A DNA stretch of 64,000 nucleotides from contig CALIWR010000006.1 of NCBI GenBank assembly GCA_938046585.1, positions 124,001 through 188,000 on the forward strand, written 5' to 3'. Shown here one piece after another: positions 32,945 to 40,609 of the stretch; positions within the stretch are counted from its first letter, which is position 1, and each line of letters begins with the position of its first letter. The DNA comes from an uncultured Propionibacteriaceae bacterium. Its GTDB lineage: Bacteria; Actinomycetota; Actinomycetes; Propionibacteriales; Propionibacteriaceae. The position numbers were made by a program, and so were the translations under genes. The notes under the pieces were generated by a model. That model had not been told where the DNA came from and made no database searches. It saw nothing but the letters and a program-made list of their open reading frames with translations.

Positions 32945-33535
32945 ATGAGCGACTTCACGTACAGTCCGCCGCCGGATCTAGCGACGATCATGGCCAGCAC
33001 CTTCACCGCGTCCTGCGCGGACGGTTCGGTGACGGCCACGGCCGAGGGGGACCTGCGCCTGCACACCGTCCAGATCGACCTCTTTGACGATCGTGACCCG
33101 GTCCGGCTGGGACGCAAGCTGACCGAGGCCTGCTCATCGGCCCTGACGCAGGCTCGGGAGGCGACCGTGGCCGCGCTGCGCACCTCATCGCTTGGCGAAA
33201 GCCTGGAGTCCTACCTCGACGGCCAGGCCGTCGCGCACGAGAGCCCCGCCGGCCCATACCAGACCAGCAGTGGACCGATCTCGGCGACGGTCGCCGGTGA
33301 CGGTTCCCTGACCGCGGTCCGGGTCGAGCAGATTACCGAGGGCGAGGACCTGGGCCAGGCCACCGTAACCTGCGTCAACGCGGCTCTCGACCAAGCGCTT
33401 GGCCGAGACGACGGCGCGGACTTCGACCAGCGGCTCGAGGAGCGGATCTCGGATCTGGAGGCCGCGCTGGAACGGCTCGACGCTGCGATGGACCCGTTAG
33501 AGAGCCGGCTCGACGCCCTAGAACGCGAGCTGTAA
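32945..33535 (+). CDS. YbaB/EbfC-like protein, copy 1
   Basis: 196 residues, paralogous to the convergent gene at 33542-34165. It has two similar beta-rich modules (TFTASCADGSVTATAEGDLR near residue 18 and GPISATVAGDGSLTAVRVEQ near residue 98), each followed by a helix, then a coiled-coil end EERISDLEAALERLDAAMD. The pattern of a short strand, DGSVTATA and a helix resembles the nucleoid-associated YbaB/EbfC fold often encoded beside ESX-type substrates in Actinobacteria. The start at 32945 lacks a clear ribosome binding site but is supported by alignment with the paralog's N-terminus. Role unknown. Confidence 0.65.
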   Translation: MSDFTYSPPPDLATIMASTFTASCADGSVTATAEGDLRLHTVQIDLFDDRDPVRLGRKLTEACSSALTQAREATVAALRTSSLGESLESYLDGQAVAHESPAGPYQTSSGPISATVAGDGSLTAVRVEQITEGEDLGQATVTCVNAALDQALGRDDGADFDQRLEERISDLEAALERLDAAMDPLESRLDALEREL

Positions 33536-33541
33536 CGGGGT

Positions 33542-34165
33542 TCAGGCCTGGTCGAGGCTCCTGCTGATCTCATCCAGCCGTCGCGAAAGCGGATCGAGGG
33601 TGGCGCTGAGCCGGTCCATGGTCGCGCCGAGTTCGGCCAGTCGCTGCTCGGCGAGGTTCGTGACATCGTCTTGGTCGGCGCCGCGGGCTTGCTGCAGGGC
33701 GTCATTCACGGCGCTGACCGTGTCCGGACCGATCCGTTCCGGCTCCTCCAGACCTGCCAGGAAGATCCGCTGCAGGCTGGTGTCGGCATCGACCACGGCA
33801 GTCACCGATCCGACCGTTGCCTCGTACGTCTGCCTAGGGGCCGCCGGTTGTCCCGGCTCGACCTGGCCGAGCAACGCGGCCCGCAATTCGTCGTCGATCA
33901 GTCCGCTGGCGAGCATCTCGGCCTGCAGCGACTCCAGCGCCTCATCCAGTGCTGCCCGGCAGGCGAAGGTGATCCCCTCGGCGATCTGCTCTGGGTCGGC
34001 ATCCTCGTAGACCTGCACATCGACCGTGATCAGGGTCTGGTCGCCACGAGCGGTGGCGTGGACTGTCTCATCCTCGTTGGCATAGGTGAAAGTACGGTCC
34101 ACAGCCTGCCGGATCTCCTCAGGCAACACCGGCAGGTCAGGGATCTCAGGTATCTCGAGGGACAT
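33542..34165 (-). CDS. YbaB/EbfC-like protein, copy 2
   Basis: 207 residues with the same plan as the gene at 32945: TFTYANEDETVHATARGDQT, a helix with FACRAALDEALESLQAEM, a second module TVGSVTAVVDADTSLQRIFL, and a coiled-coil tail QRLAELGATMDRLSATLDPL. The tails of the two proteins align well (MDPLESRLDALEREL against LDPLSRRLDEISRSL). The start at 34165 was chosen over ATG 34216 because the earlier one has no ribosome binding site and intrudes on the divergent EspC-like promoter. Probably a chaperone-like or DNA-binding partner of the adjacent substrates; inferred from position only. Confidence 0.65.
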   Translation of the reverse strand: MSLEIPEIPDLPVLPEEIRQAVDRTFTYANEDETVHATARGDQTLITVDVQVYEDADPEQIAEGITFACRAALDEALESLQAEMLASGLIDDELRAALLGQVEPGQPAAPRQTYEATVGSVTAVVDADTSLQRIFLAGLEEPERIGPDTVSAVNDALQQARGADQDDVTNLAEQRLAELGATMDRLSATLDPLSRRLDEISRSLDQA

Positions 34166-34181
34166 GGCACTATCTTGCCGG

Positions 34182-34209
34182 TTCACCTGACACTCTGTCG
34201 AGTTAAAAT
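34182..34209 (+). promoter_or_regulatory. Candidate promoter of the first EspC-like operon
   Basis: TTCACC (34182-34187) and TAAAAT (34204-34209), 16 bases apart, precede the EspC-like ATG at 34231, which has a strong GGAGAGGGGG ribosome binding site. The -10 is good; the -35 is weak. Confidence 0.4.
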
Positions 34210-34230
34210 GCCGCATGGAGAGGGGGATTC

Positions 34231-34560
34231 ATGAGTGATTTCACCATCGATGTGGCGCAGGTAGACCGAGCGGCGACTGCGTACGAGGACACCAGGCAGA
34301 AGGCGAAGCAGGCGCATTCCGACAGTCAGTCGTTGCGGGTACCGGATGGCGCCTTCGGTAGGGTCCCGTGGCTGTCCGACAAGCTGCGAGAACCATACAC
34401 CGAACAAGTAACGGCCTGTTCCGATGCGATCAATGACACCGTAGAGACCATCGAAGGCCTGATCGAGGCCCTCAAGCAGGTGGCAGCAGCCTATCGGGAG
34501 ACTGAGACCCACAACGCGGACGATGCCAACCGGATCATCATGGAGATGGACCTGTCATGA
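34231..34560 (+). CDS. EspC-like type VII secretion target, copy 1
   Basis: 109 residues, predicted two-helix hairpin. The turn region VPDGAFGRVPWLSDKLREPY is almost identical to that of the paralog at 36965-37279. Near the C-terminus AAYRETE supplies the YxxxD/E general signal of ESX (type VII) substrates. EspC-family proteins are exported as partners of a longer protein; here the next gene overlaps by four bases (ATGA) and encodes a long WXG protein. No ESX machinery gene is in the window, so the exporting system must be elsewhere. Confidence 0.72.
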   Translation: MSDFTIDVAQVDRAATAYEDTRQKAKQAHSDSQSLRVPDGAFGRVPWLSDKLREPYTEQVTACSDAINDTVETIEGLIEALKQVAAAYRETETHNADDANRIIMEMDLS

Positions 34561-35447
34561 CCTACGAGAACAAGCTCGAGCAGTGGTACGGATCCTGCCC
34601 TGATCCGGTCCAGCAGGTGCTCAACTGGGGCGGCGCATACGACAAAGTCAACGGTTGGCTGAAAGATGTGGCCGGGGATCCCGAGGTGATCATGAGCTAC
34701 GCGCCGAAATACACCGAACTCGGCAACCGGGTCACCCAGGTCAGCGAGGAGATCAGCACCCTGGCGAAGGGAATCCAGGGGTGGACCGGCGAAGCGCATG
34801 ACGCCTTCCTGGCGAAGACCACTGATTTCTCCGGCAAGGTCACCAAGATCTCCGAGGCCCTTCAGGGCACCCCGCAGGTGCTCGAAGCTTGCGCTAAAGG
34901 CGCGGTCGAGGTGGCAAACTGCATCATCGATATCGTCAAGATGCTGATCGAGTTCTTGATCAGCTCCCTGGCCGTGTCCGCCGCCCTTTCGGTCTTCACA
35001 GCCGGGGCCAGCTTGGCCGCCTGGGTGGCAGGAAACATCGCCAGGGCAGCAAAGGCGATCGCCGATATCGTGAGGGTGATCGAGAAGTTCGCACGCTTCC
35101 TGGAAAAGATCGCTCAGCTCTTCATGAGGATCAATCAGATCCTGCTGAGGATCAAAGATATCATCAAGGCCATCCAAGCGGTCTTCAAGGGCGCGAAGGA
35201 TATCTCGAATCTTGTCTTTGCAGGTAGCAAGGGTCTGACCGGGTTTGCTGCCAAGAAGGCACTCAAGACCGGGATCCAGGCGCCGATCAAGTTGGGCACC
35301 GGGCTGGCCGCGAACCCGCTACTGCCCGGTGATACCAAGATGCCGGGCGGGGTCTCCGAGGGTGGGCATGCGGTGCAAGACGGCCGAGATGCCTGGGGCC
35401 ATATCAAGGAGGCCCGCGAGGCCGCCGCTAAGAACAAGCCGCAGTAG
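34557..35447 (+). CDS. Long WXG-type (EspA-like) putative type VII substrate, copy 1
   Basis: 296 residues. The N-terminal 130 residues are helical with WTGEAHDAF at about residue 73 as the WXG turn; KLEQWYGSCPDPVQQVLNWG and VAGDPEVIMSYAPKYTELG are shared with the copy at 35511. A hydrophobic Ala-rich stretch (about 120-155) is followed by long amphipathic helices and a tail GRDAWGHIKEAREAAAKNK also conserved in the paralog. Organisation with an upstream small YxxxE protein resembles EspC-EspA or PE-PPE heterodimers. No enzymatic or toxin domain is recognised. Confidence 0.7.
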   Translation: MTYENKLEQWYGSCPDPVQQVLNWGGAYDKVNGWLKDVAGDPEVIMSYAPKYTELGNRVTQVSEEISTLAKGIQGWTGEAHDAFLAKTTDFSGKVTKISEALQGTPQVLEACAKGAVEVANCIIDIVKMLIEFLISSLAVSAALSVFTAGASLAAWVAGNIARAAKAIADIVRVIEKFARFLEKIAQLFMRINQILLRIKDIIKAIQAVFKGAKDISNLVFAGSKGLTGFAAKKALKTGIQAPIKLGTGLAANPLLPGDTKMPGGVSEGGHAVQDGRDAWGHIKEAREAAAKNKPQ

Positions 35448-35465
35448 CGGCCAGACGCATACGCG

Positions 35466-35498
35466 ATGTGGCCGGGACCATCCAGGTCCCGGCCACAT
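35466..35498. terminator. Perfect bidirectional hairpin between the convergent WXG genes
   Basis: ATGTGGCCGGGACC and GGTCCCGGCCACAT form a perfect 14-bp stem with a five-base loop ATCCA, centred in the 63-bp gap between two convergent stops. A terminator serving both transcripts is the simplest reading; there is no T-run on either side. Confidence 0.75.
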
Positions 35499-35510
35499 TC
35501 TGTGTACCCG

Positions 35511-36968
35511 TTAAATGGTGGGAGGCGCGTTCTTCTTCGCCGCGGCCCGGGCATCCTTGATCGCGCCCCAGGCACCCTGGGCGTCGTTGGCGACGTTGGT
35601 GATCCCCTCGCGGACGATCTGATGCTTGCTCATGCCCGCGATTCCACCCTGGGTCGAGGTCTGCCCCGCCTTCGCCTCAGGATCAGCGCCGGCCACCCGG
35701 TCGTACGCGGCGCCGGCGAGCTGACCCCAGCTACGGCCCTGGCCGGAGCCGGTGACTGACCCGCCTGAATGATCCTCACCCGTTCCCGTCACGCCGTTCG
35801 TCCCGGAGGTCGACCCACCAGAACGGCCCGTACCACCAGCATGGCCCGCACCAGAACCAGCATCCGCACCACCAGAACGGCCCGTACCACCGGCATGGCC
35901 CGCACCAGACCTGGTCGCCGAACCGCCCGACTCGGACCCGGTCGTCCCCGAGGTCGGCTCACTCGAGTGTCCCGATGTGGATTCCGGAAGTCCCGACAGC
36001 CCGTTGGAGCTGGAACCACCGGTCAGTCCCGAGATCCCCTGGGCCAGGCCGGACAACCCACCGGCCAGTCCGGAGACCTGCTGGGCCACTCCCGACAGTC
36101 CACCCGAACCAGAGCCACCGGTCAGCCCCGACAACCCACCAGCGCCGCCGGTCAGCCCAGAGGCCCCTTGGGCGACACCCGCCAAGGCCTGCACCCCGCC
36201 GACGAAGTCACCGTCGCGGAAAGCCCGGAATGCCGCGAAGATCCCCTTGATCAGCTGGATCACCTGCTGGATCTTGCGGACTACCTCCATCACCTGCTGG
36301 ATCAGGCTGACGACCTTCTGGATCAGTTCCGAGAGCTTCGAGATCGCCGAGGTCACCTGCTGCACCATCTGGATGCCCTTGGCGATATTGGCGCCGAGCC
36401 AGGCGGCGACGGTAGCGCCGAAGCTAATACTCGACGACGCCAGCGCCGCGAGATAACTCTTGACCATGAACTTCACGAACATCATGACCAGGTCGCAGAT
36501 GCAGTTCGCGACCTCGACACAGCCCTTGGCGCAGGCAACCAGGATCTCCTGGGTGCCGGCGACAGCCTCACCGGCCTTCTCGACCTTGTCGGCGAAGTCT
36601 TTGGTCTTGGCCATGAAGTTCGTGTAAGAGTCGCCCGACCAGTTCCGGATCGACCCCGCGGTCTGGGTCACGTCCTGCGAGATGTCCTTCAGATCGTCGC
36701 CCAGGGCCACGTACTTCGGCCCGTAGCTGATGATCTTCTCCGGGTCGCCGGCAACCTTCTTCAGCCAGGTATTGACCGTCTGGAAGGCGTTGCCGAAGTT
36801 CAGAACCGTCTGAACCGGGCCCGGGCAGGAGCCGTACCACTGCTCCATCTTGTTCTGGTATTCCTGCTGCGTCGGGCTGTCCTCGCGCCGGGCAGGGGTC
36901 ATGATGCTCTCACGACGAGTGAGGGTCGCGGTGGCACCCTTGCGGTCCAGCTGCGTGGAGCGGTTCAT
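35511..36968 (-). CDS. Long WXG-type (EspA-like) putative type VII substrate with Gly/Ser-rich region, copy 2
   Basis: 485 residues. Residues about 45-260 align with the copy at 34557: KMEQWYGSCPGPVQTVLNFG, VAGDPEKIISYGPKYVALG, the WXG turn NWSGDSYTNF, CAKGCVEVANCICDLVMMF and an Ala-rich hydrophobic patch. A low-complexity Gly/Ser/Thr region (about 290-420) follows, absent from copy 1, then the shared tail AWGAIKDARAAAKKN. The start at 36968 overlaps the EspC-like stop in ATGA, exactly as in the mirror cassette; ATG 36905 is an alternative. The extra region may act as a surface or wall spacer; function unknown. Confidence 0.7.
   Translation of the reverse strand: MNRSTQLDRKGATATLTRRESIMTPARREDSPTQQEYQNKMEQWYGSCPGPVQTVLNFGNAFQTVNTWLKKVAGDPEKIISYGPKYVALGDDLKDISQDVTQTAGSIRNWSGDSYTNFMAKTKDFADKVEKAGEAVAGTQEILVACAKGCVEVANCICDLVMMFVKFMVKSYLAALASSSISFGATVAAWLGANIAKGIQMVQQVTSAISKLSELIQKVVSLIQQVMEVVRKIQQVIQLIKGIFAAFRAFRDGDFVGGVQALAGVAQGASGLTGGAGGLSGLTGGSGSGGLSGVAQQVSGLAGGLSGLAQGISGLTGGSSSNGLSGLPESTSGHSSEPTSGTTGSESGGSATRSGAGHAGGTGRSGGADAGSGAGHAGGTGRSGGSTSGTNGVTGTGEDHSGGSVTGSGQGRSWGQLAGAAYDRVAGADPEAKAGQTSTQGGIAGMSKHQIVREGITNVANDAQGAWGAIKDARAAAKKNAPPTI
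35817..35909. repeat. Two-copy 54-bp repeat in the Gly/Ser-rich region
   Basis: Thirty-nine bases at 35817-35855 recur at 35871-35909 with one mismatch, offset 54 bp (18 codons). They encode the repeated peptide SGAGHAGGTGRSGG in the copy-2 WXG protein. In-frame repeats like this expand and contract readily. Confidence 0.8.
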
Positions 36969-37279
36969 GAGTGCACCTTCCCAGCCTCGGCCACATTGGC
37001 CTGATCGGTCTCGCGGTATCCCTTCGACGTGGTCCGCACCGCCACGGCCAGGTCGGCCAGTGAATCGGTGATATCGGATACACAGTCGGTACAGGCCTGA
37101 GCATGCTCGGCGTACGGCTGGCGCAGTTGGTCTGACAACCACGGCACGCGACCGAAAGTGCCGTCGGGGATCTTCAGTTCGCCCAGGCGGGCGAGCACCT
37201 GCTCAGATCGAGCCTGGATCGCGTCAAATTGGGTCGCGGCCCGCTCGAGGTCTGCCAGGTCGACCGTGAGGTCTGGCAT
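36965..37279 (-). CDS. EspC-like type VII secretion target, copy 2
   Basis: 104 residues. Shares the block IPDGTFGRVPWLSDQLRQPY with the copy at 34231 and ends with KGYRETD, the YxxxD/E export signal, at the same relative position. GAAGGAG lies a few bases upstream of the ATG. Its stop overlaps the start of the long WXG gene by four bases, so the pair is translationally coupled like its mirror image. A rather AT-rich 123-bp gap containing TTGACC precedes it and likely holds the promoter. Confidence 0.72.
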   Translation of the reverse strand: MPDLTVDLADLERAATQFDAIQARSEQVLARLGELKIPDGTFGRVPWLSDQLRQPYAEHAQACTDCVSDITDSLADLAVAVRTTSKGYRETDQANVAEAGKVHS

Positions 37280-37402
37280 GGGACTCCTTCCGTCGGGGCC
37301 ACCCTAGGCGATGGCGGGGGCGAACCACACACCAGATTGGTCAAGACACGAGATTAGATTTGTTGAGAAGAGGTCGGGCCCGGCAGCGGCTGTCCGGCAT
37401 GC

Positions 37403-38371
37403 CTAGCGAGACGCACCCCGTCTCAGGTCCTTACGAAGCTCAGGGGGCAGCGCGAAGGTCAGACTTTCCTCGGTCAGTCGAGCCTCCTCCGCAGGCGGAA
37501 ATCCCTGTTGCTCAAGGAAAATCAGCACCCCTTGGACTAGGGCGTCCGGGACCGAGGCGCCGCTGGTGACCCCGATCGTACGGGCCTGGTCCAGCCAGGC
37601 CGGGTCGATCTCGGTGGCGTTGTCGACCCGGTGGGCAGCCTTCGCCCCGGCTTCCAGGGCCACCTCGACCAGGCGGACCGAATTAGACGAATTCCGCGAG
37701 CCGACCACGATCACCAGGTCGGCCCCCTGGGCGATCTGTTTGACCGCTGCCTGGCGGTTGGAGGTGGCGTAGCAGATGTCGTTCGAAGGCGGGTCCGCCA
37801 GCAGTGGGTAGCGGTCCCGCAGCCGGTTCACGGTCTCGTAGGTCTCGTCCACGCTGAGCGTGGTCTGCGACAGCCAGGCCACCTTTGACGGATCCTGGAC
37901 CTCCAGGTGGTCAACGTCGTCTGGATGCTGCACCAGGGTGATGTGGTCGGGAGCCTCTCCCGTCGTTCCCTCCACCTCCTCGTGGCCGGCGTGCCCAATC
38001 AAGAGGATCTCGCGCCCCTCGCCGGCGAACCGCTTCGCCTCCTTATGCACCTTGGTCACCAGGGGGCAGGTGGCGTCGACCGTCTTCAGGCCCCGCTCAG
38101 CGGCCTCGGCATGCACCGCCGGCGAAACCCCGTGCGCGGAGAACACCACCGTGGCTCCCGGCGGGACCTGCGACAATTCCTCCACGAAGACCGCACCCCG
38201 AGCCTCGAGATCCTCGACAACATGCCGGTTGTGGACGATCTGCTTGCGTACGTACACCGGGGCGCCGTAGGTCTCCAGGGCCCGCTCGACGGTCACTACG
38301 GCCCGATCGACGCCGGCGCAGTAACCACGCGGCGCCGCCACGACCACACGTTTGCCGGAGGGGTCAGTCAT
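37403..38371 (-). CDS. ispH: 4-hydroxy-3-methylbut-2-enyl diphosphate reductase
   Basis: 322 residues. Last enzyme of the MEP isoprenoid pathway, an iron-sulfur protein. Cluster cysteines lie in APRGYCAGVDRAV, in DATCPLVTKVH and in NDICYATSNRQ; VFSAHGVSP and IVVGSRNSSNSVRL are also typical. The C-terminus beyond about 300 is a variable tail. Monocistronic, flanked by the type VII-like genes and a prolyl oligopeptidase gene. Confidence 0.97.
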   Translation of the reverse strand: MTDPSGKRVVVAAPRGYCAGVDRAVVTVERALETYGAPVYVRKQIVHNRHVVEDLEARGAVFVEELSQVPPGATVVFSAHGVSPAVHAEAAERGLKTVDATCPLVTKVHKEAKRFAGEGREILLIGHAGHEEVEGTTGEAPDHITLVQHPDDVDHLEVQDPSKVAWLSQTTLSVDETYETVNRLRDRYPLLADPPSNDICYATSNRQAAVKQIAQGADLVIVVGSRNSSNSVRLVEVALEAGAKAAHRVDNATEIDPAWLDQARTIGVTSGASVPDALVQGVLIFLEQQGFPPAEEARLTEESLTFALPPELRKDLRRGASR

Positions 38372-38435
38372 GGAGCCGAGTGTAGGAGGCCGGTCGAGGC
38401 CCTGCTGGATCGATCACCCCGGTTTCCGATGCTGC

Positions 38436-40568
38436 TCAGCCGCCGTGGCCCGGTCGCGGCGCCAGCCGATCGGGAGGTCGCAGTCTTGTGTGATGCGCGG
38501 CGAAGGCGAGTAGATCAGCCCATTCCGCTGCCAGCATCTGGGTAGGCTTGCCGGCGCCGTGGCCAGTCGACACTTCGATCCTGGTCAGCACCGGATGGTC
38601 ACCGGCCTGGGCATGTTGCAGCGCAGCAGTGAACTTGTAGCTGTGCAACGGCACTACCCGGTCGTCATGGTCGCCGGTGGCGATCAAGGTGGGCGGGTAA
38701 CACATGGCCTCGCGAATGTTATGCAGCGGCGAATAGCGGTAGGCAACCTCGAAGTCGTCGGGCTGGTCCGGGTCGCCGTAGTCGCTGACCCAGGCCGAGC
38801 CGATGGTGAACTTGTGGAACCGGAGCAGGTCCAGCACCCCGACCACTGGCAATGCCGCCGCGAACAGGTCAGGACGCTGGGTGAGGACCGCGCCCACCAG
38901 CAGCCCGCCATTGCTGCGACCATGCACCGCGAGCTGGGCGGAGGTGGTGACCCTGGTCTGAATGAGGTGCTCTGCGACCGCGATCAGGTCATCGAAGACG
39001 TTCTGCTTGTGGTGGCGCCGGCCCTGCTCGTACCAGTCAGTGCCGTATTCCCCGCCGCCGCGCAGGTTCGCGATCACCAGGGTGCCGCCGGCAGCGAGCC
39101 AGCCGGGCCAGCCGGTGCGGTAATCAGCCAGCACCGGGATCTTGAACCCGCCGTAGCCGTAGAGCAGGGTCGGCCGAGGCCCGACCGGGGCGCCGACCGG
39201 GCGGATCAGGAAGTACGGGACCTGGGTGCCGTCCGGGCTGGTGGCCCGGTGGCGTTCGACCGTGAGATCGGGGGCTACCCGCTCGGTCGCCGGCACCAGG
39301 TCCAGCGGGCGGACCACGCCGTTGCGAGTGTCGACCTCAAAGGCGGCGGTCGGTTCGGTGACTGTGGAGATCCCGACGTACGCCAAAGGCCGACCTGCCG
39401 CGGCGTCGATCCCGACTAGGGAGCCGGCCGGCAGATCGAGCTCACCGAGCGCGGCGCCGTCCAGGGCGAAGCGCCGGATCCGGGCCGAAGCGTCCACCAA
39501 GTATTCCGCCAGGATTGTCTGCCCCGCGAGGGCTGCCCCGATCAGAGTGTCGGCGGCCTCGGGGACCAGCTCGACCGGGGGTGCTGGTCTCCCGGCGGCA
39601 GCCGCGTCCAGGTCGAAGCTGATCATCCGGGCCCGAGGCGCGCCCTGGTCGGTCTGGACCACCAACCGAGCGTCCTGGCCCGGGGCGCCGACCGAACCAA
39701 CCACCAGGAATTCGTGGCTGAGATCACGGACCAAGTCGATCCGCTCCCCGATCTGGGTCAACCCACCGGCATCGGTCAGCGGGTACACCCACAACAGGTT
39801 CCGGTTCTCGGTGCCCCGCCCGGCTCTCAGGCACAGCCAGTGGTCGTCGTCGGTGACTTCCCAGTCAAACAGCATCCGCTCGTCGTCGAGTTCACAGATC
39901 ACCTGGTCCTCAGCCTGATCGGTTCCCAACACGTGCCGCATCACCCGCGGCCGGCCCAGGTGACCAGTCTCGGTGCCCACCGCGTGGCTGGTGTCGGCAA
40001 AAGCGTTGTACAGGTAGGACCGTCCGTCTGGCAGCCAGGTCGGGGTGGCGAACTTGGTGACCAGGTCTGGTTCGTCCACCCGTTCCCCGGTGGCGACCTC
40101 GACAATCCGGATCCGCTGCCAGTCCGAGCCGCCCTCCGAGACCGCCTCGGCCAGATAGCGGCCGTCGCCCGACACGGTGAACAGCATCAGCGAACTGGTG
40201 TGATCCGTGCTCCAGGTGTTCGGGTCGGCGATCACCCGAGCCTGCGGATCATGGATCTGCGCCACCGACCGCGCCACGTACCAGACGTCGTGGGCCTGGC
40301 TGCCATCGTTGCGGTTCAGGAAGCACCAGCCGCCCTTGATCCGCGGCACCCCAGCCCGGGGCCGGGAGATCACCCGGTTCAGGGTTTCCTGGAACCAGGC
40401 CCGTTCCGGGAGCTGGTCGAGATACCGCTCGGTGAGGCGGCGTTGAGCTTCGACCCAGGCCCGGGTCGCCTCGGAGTCCGGGTCCTCCAACCAGCGGTAC
40501 GGATCGGGCACCAGGCGCCCGTGCAGGTTTTCGACCAGATCCTCGCGGCGGCTCTCGGGGTACTCCAT
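38436..40568 (-). CDS. Prolyl oligopeptidase family serine peptidase (S9A)
   Basis: 710 residues, usual length. The N-terminal start DPYRWLEDPDSEATRAWVEAQ is the S9A hallmark, followed by the propeller and a C-terminal alpha/beta hydrolase domain. The catalytic Ser is in VHGRSNGGLL, the Asp in TGDHDDRVVPLHS, and the His in STGHGAGKPT. Conserved GGFKIPVLADY and ANLRGGGEYGTDWY are present. No signal peptide, so a cytoplasmic peptidase of short proline-containing peptides is likely. Start ATG at 40568 has no strong ribosome binding site. Confidence 0.95.
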   Translation of the reverse strand: MEYPESRREDLVENLHGRLVPDPYRWLEDPDSEATRAWVEAQRRLTERYLDQLPERAWFQETLNRVISRPRAGVPRIKGGWCFLNRNDGSQAHDVWYVARSVAQIHDPQARVIADPNTWSTDHTSSLMLFTVSGDGRYLAEAVSEGGSDWQRIRIVEVATGERVDEPDLVTKFATPTWLPDGRSYLYNAFADTSHAVGTETGHLGRPRVMRHVLGTDQAEDQVICELDDERMLFDWEVTDDDHWLCLRAGRGTENRNLLWVYPLTDAGGLTQIGERIDLVRDLSHEFLVVGSVGAPGQDARLVVQTDQGAPRARMISFDLDAAAAGRPAPPVELVPEAADTLIGAALAGQTILAEYLVDASARIRRFALDGAALGELDLPAGSLVGIDAAAGRPLAYVGISTVTEPTAAFEVDTRNGVVRPLDLVPATERVAPDLTVERHRATSPDGTQVPYFLIRPVGAPVGPRPTLLYGYGGFKIPVLADYRTGWPGWLAAGGTLVIANLRGGGEYGTDWYEQGRRHHKQNVFDDLIAVAEHLIQTRVTTSAQLAVHGRSNGGLLVGAVLTQRPDLFAAALPVVGVLDLLRFHKFTIGSAWVSDYGDPDQPDDFEVAYRYSPLHNIREAMCYPPTLIATGDHDDRVVPLHSYKFTAALQHAQAGDHPVLTRIEVSTGHGAGKPTQMLAAEWADLLAFAAHHTRLRPPDRLAPRPGHGG

Positions 40569-40609
40569 GCGGGCGACTCTAGCCCGCCCCGCAGCACCGC
40601 CCCCGGGGC

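Noticed and set aside
35817..35909. Spaced repeats resembling a short CRISPR-like array
   Set aside because: Only two copies, in frame with a coding region, with related spacers; it is a protein repeat.
35769..37004. 411-codon plus-strand open frame rich in Arg, Thr and Asp
   Set aside because: Antisense to the copy-2 WXG gene and its Gly/Ser repeat; the apparent repeats in its translation come from the real gene.
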